DNA from: Flavobacterium gillisiae
Lineage (GTDB): Bacteria > Bacteroidota > Bacteroidia > Flavobacteriales > Flavobacteriaceae
Direction: 5' to 3'
Assembly (NCBI RefSeq): GCF_900107635.1
Contig: NZ_FNRD01000006.1
Coordinates: forward strand, 203,496-267,495
DNA length: 64,000 nt
Part shown: piece after piece, positions 53,722-62,930 of the stretch
How positions within the stretch are numbered: the stretch's first letter is position 1
How the letters are laid out: every line of letters begins with the position of its first letter
Position numbers and translations under genes: made by a program
Notes under the pieces: generated by a model
The model's database searches: none
What the model saw: the letters and a program-made list of their open reading frames with translations, nothing else
What the model was told of the DNA's origin: nothing

Positions 53722-54276
53722 TTACTTCTTTACTCTCTCTTCATTCTGTTTTACAAAAGCATCCCAGCCCGTATAGCTTTTCGTTCCAACCACTTTTCCA
53801 GAATTGAAAAAATGACAAACGGCAGCTGCCAATCCATCAGTGCTATCCAGGTTTTTAGGTAATTCTTTCAGTCCTAAAAGTTGCTGTAGCATCTTGGCGA
53901 CTTGTTCCTTGCTCGCATTTCCGTTTCCGGTAATGGCCATTTTAATTTTCTTGGGTTCGTATTCCGTAATGGGAATATCTCTCGAAAGTCCCGCTGCCAT
54001 TGCCACACCTTGGGCGCGACCCAACTTCAGCATCGATTGTATATTCTTCCCAAAAAAAGGGGCTTCAATTGCAATTTCATCAGGATGATGCGTATCTATT
54101 AATTCAATAGTGCGTTCAAAAATACGTTTCAGTTTCATATAATGGTCATCCATCTTATTCAACTGCAATTCGTTCAATTGAATAAATTCCATTTTTTTAT
54201 TGATAACTCGTATCAAACCAAAACCCATTATAGTGGTTCCTGGGTCAATTCCTAATATGATGCGTTCGTTTGCCAT
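53722..54276 (-). CDS. ruvC: Holliday junction resolvase RuvC
   Basis: The 184-residue nuclease begins ERIILGIDPGTTIMGFG, where the Asp in GIDPG is the first catalytic acid. IAIEAPFFGKNIQSMLKLG carries the catalytic Glu, and the C-terminal STDGLAAAVCHFF holds the last Asp. It resolves four-way DNA junctions during recombination. The length is normal. Confidence 0.95.
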   Translation of the reverse strand: MANERIILGIDPGTTIMGFGLIRVINKKMEFIQLNELQLNKMDDHYMKLKRIFERTIELIDTHHPDEIAIEAPFFGKNIQSMLKLGRAQGVAMAAGLSRDIPITEYEPKKIKMAITGNGNASKEQVAKMLQQLLGLKELPKNLDSTDGLAAAVCHFFNSGKVVGTKSYTGWDAFVKQNEERVKK

Positions 54277-54289
54277 TTTTTTAGTTCGT

Positions 54290-54490
54290 TTTTTTTGCCG
54301 CGAAGGCTCAAAGTCTTTTTATTACACAGAGCCTCGCAAAGAATTCTCAGAGAGCCGCAAACTTACTTTAAAAACTTAGCGAAGCTTTGCTATTCCTTAG
54401 CAAATCTTTGCGTAATGATTTTTATACTACACAGCGAGTCGCAAAATCACTTTAAAATCTTTGCGACACCCTTTCTTTAACTCGCACGGC
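54290..54490. repeat. Degenerate GCGAAG/CGCAAA-type intergenic repeats
   Basis: The gap holds imperfect tandem and inverted copies of phrases such as TTTTTAT.AC.ACACAG, GAGTCGCAAA and CTTTGCG (for example 54315-54352 and 54418-54455), plus the inverted pair GCGAAGC/GCTTTGC near 54379-54393. Such low-order repeats are common between genes of Bacteroidota. No open frame is supported here. Confidence 0.5.
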
Positions 54491-54546
54491 CTATGCCAAA
54501 CTTCTAGGAATAGCATTTTCACAATAGTTTACTTTACTTTGCATCA

Positions 54547-55518
54547 ATGATTTCGATTTCACACAAAACTAAGCAATTCCTAGTAGTTCTAATCAAACTT
54601 TTGATTGTAGGCGGTGCCTTTTATTTTATTTACAACCAGCTGGCAAATAACGACAAACTCGATTGGTCCCAGTTTCTGATTTTGTTCAATAAAAATCAGT
54701 CGGTTACTGGAATTGCTTTCATTGTATTTTTGAGTGTACTCAATAGATATTTAGAAATTTTAAAATGGCAAAACTTAGTCTCTTACCTCAAACCCATTTC
54801 TCTTGGCGAAGCGACTAAACAAGTACTAGCGGCACTAACTGCTGGGATTTTTACACCCAATGGTGTAGGCGATTATGCAGGAAAAGCCCTGTTTTTTGAC
54901 AAATCAGAAACTAAAAAAGTAGTCTTTTTAAACTTGATTTGCAACGGAATCCAAATGGTGTTAACCGTAATCATAGGACTATTTGGTTTATTGTACTTCA
55001 ATGTCCATTATAATGTGATTACAACAAAAACAGTCGCAATCCTTTTTGGCATTTTAATCCTTATTTTTATTATATTGTTTTCGATAAAAAAAATCACAAT
55101 AAAAGGATATTCGATTGAAAAACTATTTCATAAAATCAATGAAATTCCAAAACGAATCCACCAAAAAAATATCTTTTTAGGCATTATTAGATATCTGGTT
55201 TTTTCGCATCAATACTATTTTTTGTTTCTCGCCTTTGATGTTGATTCACCCTATTTAACTTTGATCTCTGCGGTAACTTGCGTTTATTTCTTCGCATCAT
55301 CCTTGCCTACATTTCAGTTTTTAGACTTTGCAGTAAAAGGGAGTGTGGCTCTCTTTTTCTTTGGAATCTTAGGCGTAAACGAATGGATTGTGATATTTGT
55401 ATCTACTTTGATGTGGTTTCTAAATGTCGTTCTGCCAGTTGTTATTGGTAGCTACTATGTGCTGAATTTTAAAATCTTCACCCTAACTCTCTCCAAAGTA
55501 GAGAGAGACGAAATCTAA
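54547..55518 (+). CDS. Lysylphosphatidylglycerol synthase-like flippase-domain membrane protein
   Basis: The 323-residue protein has about eight hydrophobic segments and the UPF0104/AglD pattern: NRYLEILKWQNLVSYLKP near residue 60, FTPNGVGDYAGKAL near 105-118, and a late segment FFASSLPTFQFLDFAVKGSV. Family members move or transfer lipid-linked groups. The adjacent GT2 gene starts nine bases after the stop, so the pair probably acts on one lipid or glycolipid. Confidence 0.82.
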   Translation: MISISHKTKQFLVVLIKLLIVGGAFYFIYNQLANNDKLDWSQFLILFNKNQSVTGIAFIVFLSVLNRYLEILKWQNLVSYLKPISLGEATKQVLAALTAGIFTPNGVGDYAGKALFFDKSETKKVVFLNLICNGIQMVLTVIIGLFGLLYFNVHYNVITTKTVAILFGILILIFIILFSIKKITIKGYSIEKLFHKINEIPKRIHQKNIFLGIIRYLVFSHQYYFLFLAFDVDSPYLTLISAVTCVYFFASSLPTFQFLDFAVKGSVALFFFGILGVNEWIVIFVSTLMWFLNVVLPVVIGSYYVLNFKIFTLTLSKVERDEI

Positions 55519-55527
55519 AAAATATTT

Positions 55528-56631
55528 ATGCTATCTACTTTCATAGTTATTTTAATTATTTACAGCATTACCATTTTGTGGCTTAGTTATGGTTTTACAA
55601 AAATAGTGGCTTACGAGTTTAGTGGCTTAACACCAATAAACAAATTTACTATTGTAGTTCCTTTCCGGAATGAGGCAGATAACTTACCCTTGCTTTTAGA
55701 CAGTTTTTCTAAGTTGAATTACCCAAACGATTTGTTTGAAGTTATCTTGGTCGACGACGAATCAGAAGAACTGTTTGCAGTTTCCGGTTTGCAGTTTTCA
55801 ATTCGAATTATAAAAAACAATAGAGCTTCTAATTCCCCTAAAAAAGATGCGATCACTACTGCTATGCAACTCGTAAAAAGCGATTGGATCATCACCACTG
55901 ATGCAGATTGCGTGGTTCCTGAAAACTGGTTATTGACATTGGATAATTACATTCAAAATCATAATGTAAGTATGATTGCGGGAGCCGTCACCTATGATTG
56001 CAAAAACACGTTCTTGCATCATTTCCAACAATTGGATTTGGCAAGCCTGCAAGGGGCGACTATAGGTAGTTTTGGAATAGGAAAAGGTTTTATGTGTAAT
56101 GGTGCCAACTTGGCTTACACGAAATCATTATTCGAACAGCTGAATGGTTTTAGCGGCAATGACACCATCGCAAGTGGAGATGATGTTTTCTTATTGCAAA
56201 AAGCGATAGCGCGGTTTCCAGATCGTGTGCACTATGTAAAATCAAAAAATAACATTGTCACCACTAAACCTTTAGATAACTGGAAACCCTTATTTCATCA
56301 AAGAGTACGCTGGGCATCAAAGACAACTTCCTACCAAAGCACCTTTGGGAAAGCATTAGGATTGATTGTCTTTGCCGGAAATTTGTGTTGGGTTTTGTGC
56401 TTTGGATTCGTGATTATAGGATTACTAACTCTCAAGACAATCCTTTTTATTTTCATTGTCAAGTTTTTTATTGACAGTAGTTTGCTTTACAAAGCAAATC
56501 GTTTTTTGACAAATAACAAAATTCATTACTTACTTTTAAGTAGTCTACTCTACCCGTTTTTCAGTATTGCTGTAGCCCTATATTCATTAGTCGGAAAATA
56601 CGAATGGAAAGGCCGACACTTTTCTAAATAA
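55528..56631 (+). CDS. Membrane GT2-family glycosyltransferase
   Basis: The 367-residue protein has an N-terminal membrane segment (1-20), a GT-A domain with FTIVVPFRNEADNLP, EVILVDDESEE, IITTDADCVVPENW (DxD) and FMCNGANLAY, and the acceptor motif HQRVRWASK (Q/RxxRW) near 253-261. Two or three membrane segments follow. The QxxRW motif is that of processive or lipid-sugar transferases. It is paired with the flippase-like gene upstream, and its last bases overlap the 3' end of the DUF4184 gene on the other strand. Confidence 0.88.
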   Translation: MLSTFIVILIIYSITILWLSYGFTKIVAYEFSGLTPINKFTIVVPFRNEADNLPLLLDSFSKLNYPNDLFEVILVDDESEELFAVSGLQFSIRIIKNNRASNSPKKDAITTAMQLVKSDWIITTDADCVVPENWLLTLDNYIQNHNVSMIAGAVTYDCKNTFLHHFQQLDLASLQGATIGSFGIGKGFMCNGANLAYTKSLFEQLNGFSGNDTIASGDDVFLLQKAIARFPDRVHYVKSKNNIVTTKPLDNWKPLFHQRVRWASKTTSYQSTFGKALGLIVFAGNLCWVLCFGFVIIGLLTLKTILFIFIVKFFIDSSLLYKANRFLTNNKIHYLLLSSLLYPFFSIAVALYSLVGKYEWKGRHFSK

Positions 56632-57337
56632 CCTTTTTCTCCCTATAAAGAATACCAGTTACTGTTATGGCTATCATTATAGAAAAAAGGATACTTACAA
56701 TTACACTTCCTATTTCTGACAAAGGTGCTCCACACGAAAATCGTATTCCAAAAATAATAGCGCTCAAACCAAATGTAGTCCACCAATATTTTAAATTGAC
56801 TTTTTTAACATTCTGCTCGTTATACGGCTGCTTGTACAAATAGAGAAAAATTAAGACCAAACCAGTAATAGAACTTAGATGCTGCGCTATTTTATAAACA
56901 GGAATACCAAAAAACACTTCGTTTAAAAAAGCTATTCTTTGCACTAAATAACCATCCCAATGCGTCATGGAATCCCAAAAAATATGGGAGATTGTTCCCA
57001 AAAAGAAAGATCCTAAAACAATTAGAATATTATTTTTAAAATAACCCAACCAATTCGACTCCTTTAGTAACTGCATTCTCTTTTGAAAAAAAGCAGGTAA
57101 ATTAGCAATTAAAGGCTGTTTAATTATTTCATGGAAAGCAAAAACAACAATAAAGCCTAATGGAAAATCAATTAGAAATATCCCTAAAAAAGTATGACTG
57201 ATTTCGCTTTGCATTTTCATTCGAAAAAAATATTCGAAATCTGGCGACATCGAACCTACAATCAAGGCCGTTGCCGACATGTTTTTGTTTTTCAAAAATG
57301 GTAAAATAATAGCGGGATGTGAAAAAGTAAATGGCAT
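56624..57337 (-). CDS. DUF4184-family membrane protein
   Basis: The 237-residue protein begins MPFTFSHPAIILPFLKNKNM and SATALIVGSMSPDFEYFF, the characteristic DUF4184 start, with conserved His, Asp and SH.FWDSMTHWDGYL (about 114-127). About five hydrophobic segments. Function unknown; the conserved His/Asp residues resemble membrane-bound metal hydrolases such as YdjM. It is four bases after the small lipoprotein gene's 3' neighbour. Confidence 0.85.
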   Translation of the reverse strand: MPFTFSHPAIILPFLKNKNMSATALIVGSMSPDFEYFFRMKMQSEISHTFLGIFLIDFPLGFIVVFAFHEIIKQPLIANLPAFFQKRMQLLKESNWLGYFKNNILIVLGSFFLGTISHIFWDSMTHWDGYLVQRIAFLNEVFFGIPVYKIAQHLSSITGLVLIFLYLYKQPYNEQNVKKVNLKYWWTTFGLSAIIFGIRFSCGAPLSEIGSVIVSILFSIMIAITVTGILYREKKVI

Positions 57338-57340
57338 TGT

Positions 57341-57817
57341 CTACTCTACTTTAAGAATCACTGGAAGTATAAATTGGGTCTTTACAGGAATTCCACGTTT
57401 GATAGCTGGGTTGACTTTTGGGAAATCAACCAATCTCGCATGTAAAATACTGTCAATTTTAATGGTATCATAAGCAACTGAATCTCTGGGGAATTGAGGC
57501 TCAAACTTCATTTTTGCATTAGGAAAAATAGTCACCTTAACCTCGATAGTATCTAATTCAGGATATAAAATTGAAAGCGTATCACTACTCAATTTTTGCT
57601 GTATTAATTCAGTTAAATACTCAAAAAAACATAATTCACGCTGTGATTTATTATCTAAATTATCACAATCAACAAAAGATGGATACTCATCCACTTCTTT
57701 CCAATTGATTGCTTTTAGCTCTTTTTGCAATAATTCCTTTTCCGAAGGCACTTGCTTTTCGAAATATTGACAGGAATTAAAAAGTAAGAATACTAAAAAA
57801 AAGTAATAGTGCTTCAA
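57341..57817 (-). CDS. Small lipoprotein with a TonB-like C-terminal end
   Basis: No ATG fits. A TTG at 57817 gives a lipoprotein signal ending VFLLFNSC directly after KHYYFF; the frame also continues to a TTG at 57859. The mature part is charged and helical, and the end FPKVNPAIKRGIPVKTQFIL resembles the last strands of TonB/energy-transducer domains. The protein is about 158 residues. It is followed after three bases by the DUF4184 gene on the same strand. Function unknown. Confidence 0.6.
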   Translation of the reverse strand: MKHYYFFLVFLLFNSCQYFEKQVPSEKELLQKELKAINWKEVDEYPSFVDCDNLDNKSQRELCFFEYLTELIQQKLSSDTLSILYPELDTIEVKVTIFPNAKMKFEPQFPRDSVAYDTIKIDSILHARLVDFPKVNPAIKRGIPVKTQFILPVILKVE

Positions 57818-57862
57818 TGTTTTGTTTTTGAATTGGAGTAATATTCTATAAAAATACAATTA

Positions 57863-58219
57863 TTATCTTTGAGATTGTTTCGAAAGCAAATAATCTTCAT
57901 AGCTTTCAGCAAACCATTTCTTTTTACTTGCTTCTGCCATTTCTTTCTGATCTGGATACAAAACCCCCAGTCGATCAGAAAAAGCAGCGATTTGAATTGT
58001 GTATTTATAAAATTCTTCCCTTGTTAGAATTAAATTTGTCGTTGCCTTTTTATCTGAAAACTCAAAAAAGAGGCGGTCAAAATCTTTCATCGAAAAATTC
58101 AATACTTTTGCTCTGTTCTCTTTATATATTTTGTCTTTTAAATCTGCATCACCCTTGTCTTGGGCGAAAGTCGCATTAAAAAAAATCAATATAAAAAAGA
58201 TTGAAACTAAATTTCTCAT
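57863..58219 (-). CDS. Small secreted hypothetical protein
   Basis: From ATG 58219 (or 58225) the product is 118-120 residues with a Sec signal MRNLVSIFFILIFFNATFAQ. The mature part is helical and charged: RAKVLNFSMKDFDRLFFEFS and the end ESYEDYLLSKQ. I do not recognise a family. A frame reaching 58315 would overlap the DUF456 gene start and lacks a signal at its beginning, so I use the shorter start. The lipoprotein gene begins 45 bases downstream. Confidence 0.65.
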   Translation of the reverse strand: MRNLVSIFFILIFFNATFAQDKGDADLKDKIYKENRAKVLNFSMKDFDRLFFEFSDKKATTNLILTREEFYKYTIQIAAFSDRLGVLYPDQKEMAEASKKKWFAESYEDYLLSKQSQR

Positions 58220-58277
58220 ATTCATTTGACGAATAACTGTTGCATTTATTTTTTCAAAAATACAAAAATAAAATTTT

Positions 58278-58778
58278 ATGGATACCTTTCTCTTAATCCT
58301 CGGTTTTTGTTGCATGCTTATTGGAATTCTAGGCAGCCTACTTCCCGTTTTACCTGGCCCAGGAATTAGTTGGCTCGGACTTGTTTTACTTTATTTTACC
58401 AATACTGTCCCTGCAAACTATTGGGTTCTTAGTATTACTTTAGTCCTTACACTAGTTATTTCTTACTTGGATTATATCATTCCAGCTAAGGGAACTAAGC
58501 ACTTTGGCGGAAGTAAATTTGGGATTTGGGGAACAAATATCGGATTAGTTCTGGGAATTATTGCGCCCATCCCTTTTGGATTCCTGATAGGTCCATTTTT
58601 AGGCGCTTTTATCGGAGAGTTAATTTATGATTCTACAAATAAAAAACGCGCTTTTAGAGCAGCGACGGGATCAATTATTGGTTTTTTAGCTTCTACTTTT
58701 ATGCAATTTTTAGTTTGCTTGCTATTTTTCGGACTGTATATTAGTCTGGTTTGGCGTCACAAAGAAGGATTTTTTTAA
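58278..58778 (+). CDS. DUF456-family membrane protein
   Basis: The 166-residue protein has the DUF456 signature IGILGSLLPVLPGPGISWLG at residues 14-33, then ISYLDYIIPAKGTKHFGGSKFG, and glycine-zipper-like segments LIGPFLGAFIGELI. Four hydrophobic segments. Function unknown. Its start is divergent from, and about 50 bases from, the small secreted protein gene. Confidence 0.88.
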   Translation: MDTFLLILGFCCMLIGILGSLLPVLPGPGISWLGLVLLYFTNTVPANYWVLSITLVLTLVISYLDYIIPAKGTKHFGGSKFGIWGTNIGLVLGIIAPIPFGFLIGPFLGAFIGELIYDSTNKKRAFRAATGSIIGFLASTFMQFLVCLLFFGLYISLVWRHKEGFF

Positions 58779-58940
58779 GCCTTTACTACCTAAAATTAAG
58801 ACATTGAAAAACAAAAAAAGAGAACATTTTTTTGTTTAAACTTTAATGACTCAATTTAAAATTTATGAATAACTTTGGCTTTTAACTTTTCTATAAGATA
58901 TTACATAGAAATAGTAATCTTTCACTATAAAATATAGCCG

Positions 58941-59171
58941 TTGAATAAAGATATTACAAACACCTTTTTTTTTATTCACCAATTGAAGCAAGGCCAAAAC
59001 TCGGCTATTGAAGGATGTCTCTTGTTTGATTTCAACCCTAATAAGACAGATTTAACAGTCATACGGTCTAAAAAAAAAATTAGAACAAGCTATCCTTATG
59101 ACCAATATAGTTCTCCAATGCCATTGAAGGACTTTAATCCAAATATCAAACCTCAAAACACTGGATATTAA
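58941..59171 (+). CDS. Possible small protein upstream of the dipeptide epimerase gene
   Basis: The frame has 76 codons, starts with TTG and stops immediately before the ATG of the next gene, which is the arrangement of a translationally coupled pair. The product reads NKDITNTFFFIHQLKQGQNS and ends PMPLKDFNPNIKPQNTGY. There is no ATG, signal or known domain. It may be a genuine small gene or chance. Confidence 0.35.
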   Translation: MNKDITNTFFFIHQLKQGQNSAIEGCLLFDFNPNKTDLTVIRSKKKIRTSYPYDQYSSPMPLKDFNPNIKPQNTGY

Positions 59172-60212
59172 ATGATTTCTATAGAAATTAAACCCTATTT
59201 ATTAAATAAAAAACACGTTTTTAGAATTGCTGGCGGAGCGAGAACAAATACTCCTGTTCTACTAGTAAAACTAAAATACGAAAGTTATATAGGATATGGG
59301 GAGGCTTCAATGCCTCCCTTATACGGAGAAAGTATAGCCACAGCACAAAGTTTTATAAAAACACTTGATTTTAGTCCCTTCACTTCTCCTTTAGAAATGG
59401 AAGCAATATTAAAATCTATAGATCAGCATGCCACGGGCAACCCAGCTATTAAAGCAGCGGTAGATATTGCTCTTCATGATCTTATAGGTAAAATGAAAAA
59501 CATGCCTTTGTATGACTATTTCAATTTGCCAAAGAAAGAACTTAAAACAAGCAAAACAATTGGCATTGACAGTGCCGCCATTATTAGACAAAGAGTAGAA
59601 GAAGCGGCTGATTACCATTATCTAAAAATTAAACTTGGCGGAGATAACGATGCTGAAATTATAAAAGCTGTACGAAGCGTTTCTGACAAACCCTTATTTA
59701 TCGACGCTAATCAAGGTTGGATTAATAAAGAAGAAGCTCTTGATAAAATTGCATGGTTGAAGGATGAAGGTGCTGTTTTTATCGAACAACCCATGCCTAA
59801 AAAAGCCTTTTCCGACATGGAATGGCTAGTATCTCGAAGTACTTTACCTTTGATAGGTGATGAAGGGATACAGCGATTAGAAGACGTAAAAACTGCCAGT
59901 AATTTTTATCATGGTATCAATATCAAATTGATGAAATCTACAGGATTACACGAAGCTTTTGCTATGGCAAATTTAGCCAAATCAATGAATCTAAAAATAA
60001 TGCTTGGTTGCATGTCTGAAACTTCTTGTGCGATTGCCGCGGCAGCTCATTTGGGCGCCATGGCAGACTGGGTAGACTTAGATGGAAATTTAGGGGTGAC
60101 TAACGATCCATTTCAGGGACACCAAGTAATAAATGGATCCATCCATCTTAATGACACTAACGGAATCGGACTTATAAATCCAGATTGGAACAAAATTGAA
60201 ACTTATGAATAA
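59172..60212 (+). CDS. Dipeptide epimerase (enolase superfamily, L-Ala-D/L-Glu epimerase type)
   Basis: The 346-residue enzyme has the muconate-lactonising subgroup layout. The catalytic KxK motif is in YLKIKLGGDND (about 156-166), metal ligands are in FIDANQGW, FIEQPMPKK and IGDEGIQ, and the second catalytic Lys is in GINIKLMKSTGL. It interconverts L-Ala-D-Glu and L-Ala-L-Glu in murein-peptide recycling, or related dipeptides. The next gene overlaps it by eight bases. The DUF819 gene then abuts, giving a three-gene operon. Confidence 0.9.
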   Translation: MISIEIKPYLLNKKHVFRIAGGARTNTPVLLVKLKYESYIGYGEASMPPLYGESIATAQSFIKTLDFSPFTSPLEMEAILKSIDQHATGNPAIKAAVDIALHDLIGKMKNMPLYDYFNLPKKELKTSKTIGIDSAAIIRQRVEEAADYHYLKIKLGGDNDAEIIKAVRSVSDKPLFIDANQGWINKEEALDKIAWLKDEGAVFIEQPMPKKAFSDMEWLVSRSTLPLIGDEGIQRLEDVKTASNFYHGINIKLMKSTGLHEAFAMANLAKSMNLKIMLGCMSETSCAIAAAAHLGAMADWVDLDGNLGVTNDPFQGHQVINGSIHLNDTNGIGLINPDWNKIETYE

Positions 60213-61560
60213 GATCTATCAAACCGCAATCGTTTTACTTTTAGCGCTATCGATTACTAGTTGTAATGCACAAAAGAAAAGAAATTTAAAAACAACTACT
60301 GAGGTACAAAATGATACTTTGGATACTTATTTCTCCAAATTATATGCTGCAAAAATGTTCAACGGAGCGGTAGCCGTAAAAAGAAACGGAAAGCTAATCT
60401 TTAAGAAAGGATACGGAATCGCTAATTTAAAAAAGCAAAACCCGTTTCTGACTACTACTTCTTTAGAGATTGCATCGGTGTCAAAACAATTTACCGCTGC
60501 AGCTATACTTTTGCTACAGCAGGAAAATAAATTAAAAGTAACTGATTTTGCTTATAAATATCTTGGAGATGACTTTCCATATAAAGATGTCACTATTTCT
60601 CAATTACTTTCTCATACCGGCGGTTTAGCTGATTATGAAGACTATTTTAAAGAAAATTGGAATCCTGAAGTTATTGCCTATAACAAAGATATTTTAAATT
60701 ATTTCAAGACTAAGAAACCAGCAGTTTTAAGTGTAGCAGGCGAAAAATACCATTACTCTAATACTGGATATGTACTTCTTGCTGAAATTGTAAGTGGTGC
60801 AAGCGGTGGAGTAACTTTAGAAAAGTATTTAACCAAAAAAGTATTTGAACCTATGCAAATGAAAAGCACTTTCTTTATGGGTAGAGACAGTATTTGGGAT
60901 AAAGAAAATTATGCCCCTGGTTATATGTTTAGTTTAGAGGAATGCAAAAATGTTATTCCAGAATCATTACCGAACAATGCCTACTATCGCTTTTTAAGTG
61001 GGCGACTAGGATCAGGGCGACTATCATCTAGCATAGACGACTTGATAAAATGGGATCAGTTTTTATATGATGATTCAATCTTTAATGCTACTTCAAAGGA
61101 ATTAGCATTTAGCAAACATCCCCCCACAAAAGATTCTTCTGATTATGGATACGGCTGGCACATTGCAAACGACAGCATAAAAGGTAAAATTATATCACAC
61201 ACTGGAAGTTGGGCAGGAAACTTAACTTATATTAGACGATCCATTCAAACGAAAGATCTTGTTATTATTTTGAACAATACCTATAACACGGCTTACATTA
61301 AAGAAATTAGAGCAGCTGTTAATGGTTTTTTAAATGGGGAAAAGTTAAATTTCCCTAAAGCAAAAGGAAGCGAACTATTTAAAATAGATGCTTGTAAATT
61401 ATCAATTGAAAAAATACCAAAATGGTATATGGACCATAAAAATAGTAACTGGGATTTACCAGCTTTAACGTCGCTACAAAAAGACTATGTAAAAATAGGT
61501 GCTACAAATAAAAGTGAAATGTTAGATTTGCTAATCAAAACCATACAAACCAATAAATAA
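60205..61560 (+). CDS. Serine beta-lactamase-like hydrolase, lipoprotein
   Basis: From the ATG at 60205 the product is 451 residues with a lipoprotein signal ending LSITSC (Cys20). The class C-like fold shows SVSK (Ser91, Lys94 of SxxK), YSNTGY (the YxN motif) and SHTGSWAG (HTG box). Such proteins are D,D-peptidases, esterases or D-amino-acid amidases, and few are true antibiotic lactamases. Being in an operon with a murein dipeptide epimerase supports a peptidase role on murein peptides. The frame can be extended to a TTG at 60196, which is less likely. Confidence 0.85.
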   Translation: MNKIYQTAIVLLLALSITSCNAQKKRNLKTTTEVQNDTLDTYFSKLYAAKMFNGAVAVKRNGKLIFKKGYGIANLKKQNPFLTTTSLEIASVSKQFTAAAILLLQQENKLKVTDFAYKYLGDDFPYKDVTISQLLSHTGGLADYEDYFKENWNPEVIAYNKDILNYFKTKKPAVLSVAGEKYHYSNTGYVLLAEIVSGASGGVTLEKYLTKKVFEPMQMKSTFFMGRDSIWDKENYAPGYMFSLEECKNVIPESLPNNAYYRFLSGRLGSGRLSSSIDDLIKWDQFLYDDSIFNATSKELAFSKHPPTKDSSDYGYGWHIANDSIKGKIISHTGSWAGNLTYIRRSIQTKDLVIILNNTYNTAYIKEIRAAVNGFLNGEKLNFPKAKGSELFKIDACKLSIEKIPKWYMDHKNSNWDLPALTSLQKDYVKIGATNKSEMLDLLIKTIQTNK

Positions 61561-62819
61561 TGAACGAAAACGCCACCGCCCTAATAACTAACGATGCTGT
61601 TGTTCTAGGTATCCTTATGACAATACTAGGTTTAATATTTATCACTTCTTCGAGTGAGAAAGCTTTTTTTAAGAAATTTTACAGCATAGTCCCTTCGGTT
61701 TTGTTGTGCTATTTTATTCCTGCACTTTTCAACACCTTCAACATCATATCAGGAGAGACATCCAGTTTATACACCATTGCGTCGCGTTATTTGTTACCTG
61801 CTAGTTTGGTATTACTAACCTTAAGCATCAACTTTGTTGCATTAAAAAAACTGGGAAGCAAAGCTATTATTATGTTTTTGGCAGGAACTTTAGGAATCAT
61901 AATAGGCGGCCCTATTGCCTTATATATTGTAGGCAGCTTCTTCCCCGAAGTAGCTTTATCAAACGGCGAAGAAGTTTGGAAAGGACTATCAACAATCGCT
62001 GGAAGCTGGATTGGTGGTGGCGCAAATCAAACTGCCATGCTCGAAGTATTTGGCGCAAGCAAAAGTATGTTTGCTCAAATGATTGCAGTAGATGTTTTGG
62101 TAGCCAATTTATGGATGGGATTTTTGCTGTACGGCGCTCAAAAATCAGATAAAATTGACAAATGGTTAAAAGCAGATAGTGCTCCAATAGCCGAATTAGA
62201 GAAAAAACTAGAAGAAGAACAAGCAGGAAAAAGACAACCGCTTACGACCAATAATTTAATGGTAGTCCTTATGGTTGCTTTTGGCCTAACAGGTTTAGGA
62301 CACTTTTTAGCGGATATATTAGCTCCCTTTTTTAAAGAAAACTATCCGGAATTAGAGAAATACTCTTTTACAAATGAATTTTTCTGGTTGGTAATTATAA
62401 CAACTACAGCAGGAGTTTTATTGTCGTTTACCAAAGTTCGAAAAATAGAAAGTTACGGTGCATCAAAAGTGGGAACCGTATTCTTATACATACTAGTGGC
62501 AACGATAGGAACACATATGAATCTAGGAGCAATTTTTGATAATCCTTTGTTATTCTTAGTCGGAATTATTTGGATTACCACCCACATCATCGTAATGATT
62601 ATTGTAGCCAAAATTATAAAAGCGCCTTTCTTTTATGTGGCAGTAGGAAGTCAGGCTAATATTGGAGGAGCAGCTTCTGCGCCTATTGTTGCTGCAGCAT
62701 TTAGCCCATTTTTAGCTCCCGTTGGAGTACTACTAGCTGTTTTGGGTTATGCCGTGGGAACCTACGGAGCCTACGTTTGCGGTTTGTTACTACACCAAAT
62801 ATTTATAATTATTACCTAG
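61560..62819 (+). CDS. DUF819-family membrane protein
   Basis: The 419-residue protein has about ten hydrophobic segments. The DUF819 motif AGSWIGGGANQTAMLEVFGA (about 143-162) and the late ANIGGAASAPIVAAAF are the two inverted Gly-rich signatures. They resemble those of the glutamate/sodium-type and KefB-like carriers. The ATG shares one base with the previous stop codon, so it is coupled to the serine hydrolase and epimerase. I infer it may carry the peptides or amino acids that these release, but no member has an assigned substrate that I know. Confidence 0.85.
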   Translation: MNENATALITNDAVVLGILMTILGLIFITSSSEKAFFKKFYSIVPSVLLCYFIPALFNTFNIISGETSSLYTIASRYLLPASLVLLTLSINFVALKKLGSKAIIMFLAGTLGIIIGGPIALYIVGSFFPEVALSNGEEVWKGLSTIAGSWIGGGANQTAMLEVFGASKSMFAQMIAVDVLVANLWMGFLLYGAQKSDKIDKWLKADSAPIAELEKKLEEEQAGKRQPLTTNNLMVVLMVAFGLTGLGHFLADILAPFFKENYPELEKYSFTNEFFWLVIITTTAGVLLSFTKVRKIESYGASKVGTVFLYILVATIGTHMNLGAIFDNPLLFLVGIIWITTHIIVMIIVAKIIKAPFFYVAVGSQANIGGAASAPIVAAAFSPFLAPVGVLLAVLGYAVGTYGAYVCGLLLHQIFIIIT

Positions 62820-62930
62820 CTACGTTATATTAAAGAATGATGATTTAAAGAACTCTAAGCCCTAATTATGATTATCCAACAACCTAGGTCATATCAGATT
62901 AACGGCCCTTTAAAAACAGTCTTGTAATTT

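Noticed and set aside
60205..61560. Calling the serine hydrolase an antibiotic-resistance beta-lactamase
   Set aside because: The SxxK/YxN/HTG motifs are shared by peptidases and esterases; the murein dipeptide operon context favours a peptidase.
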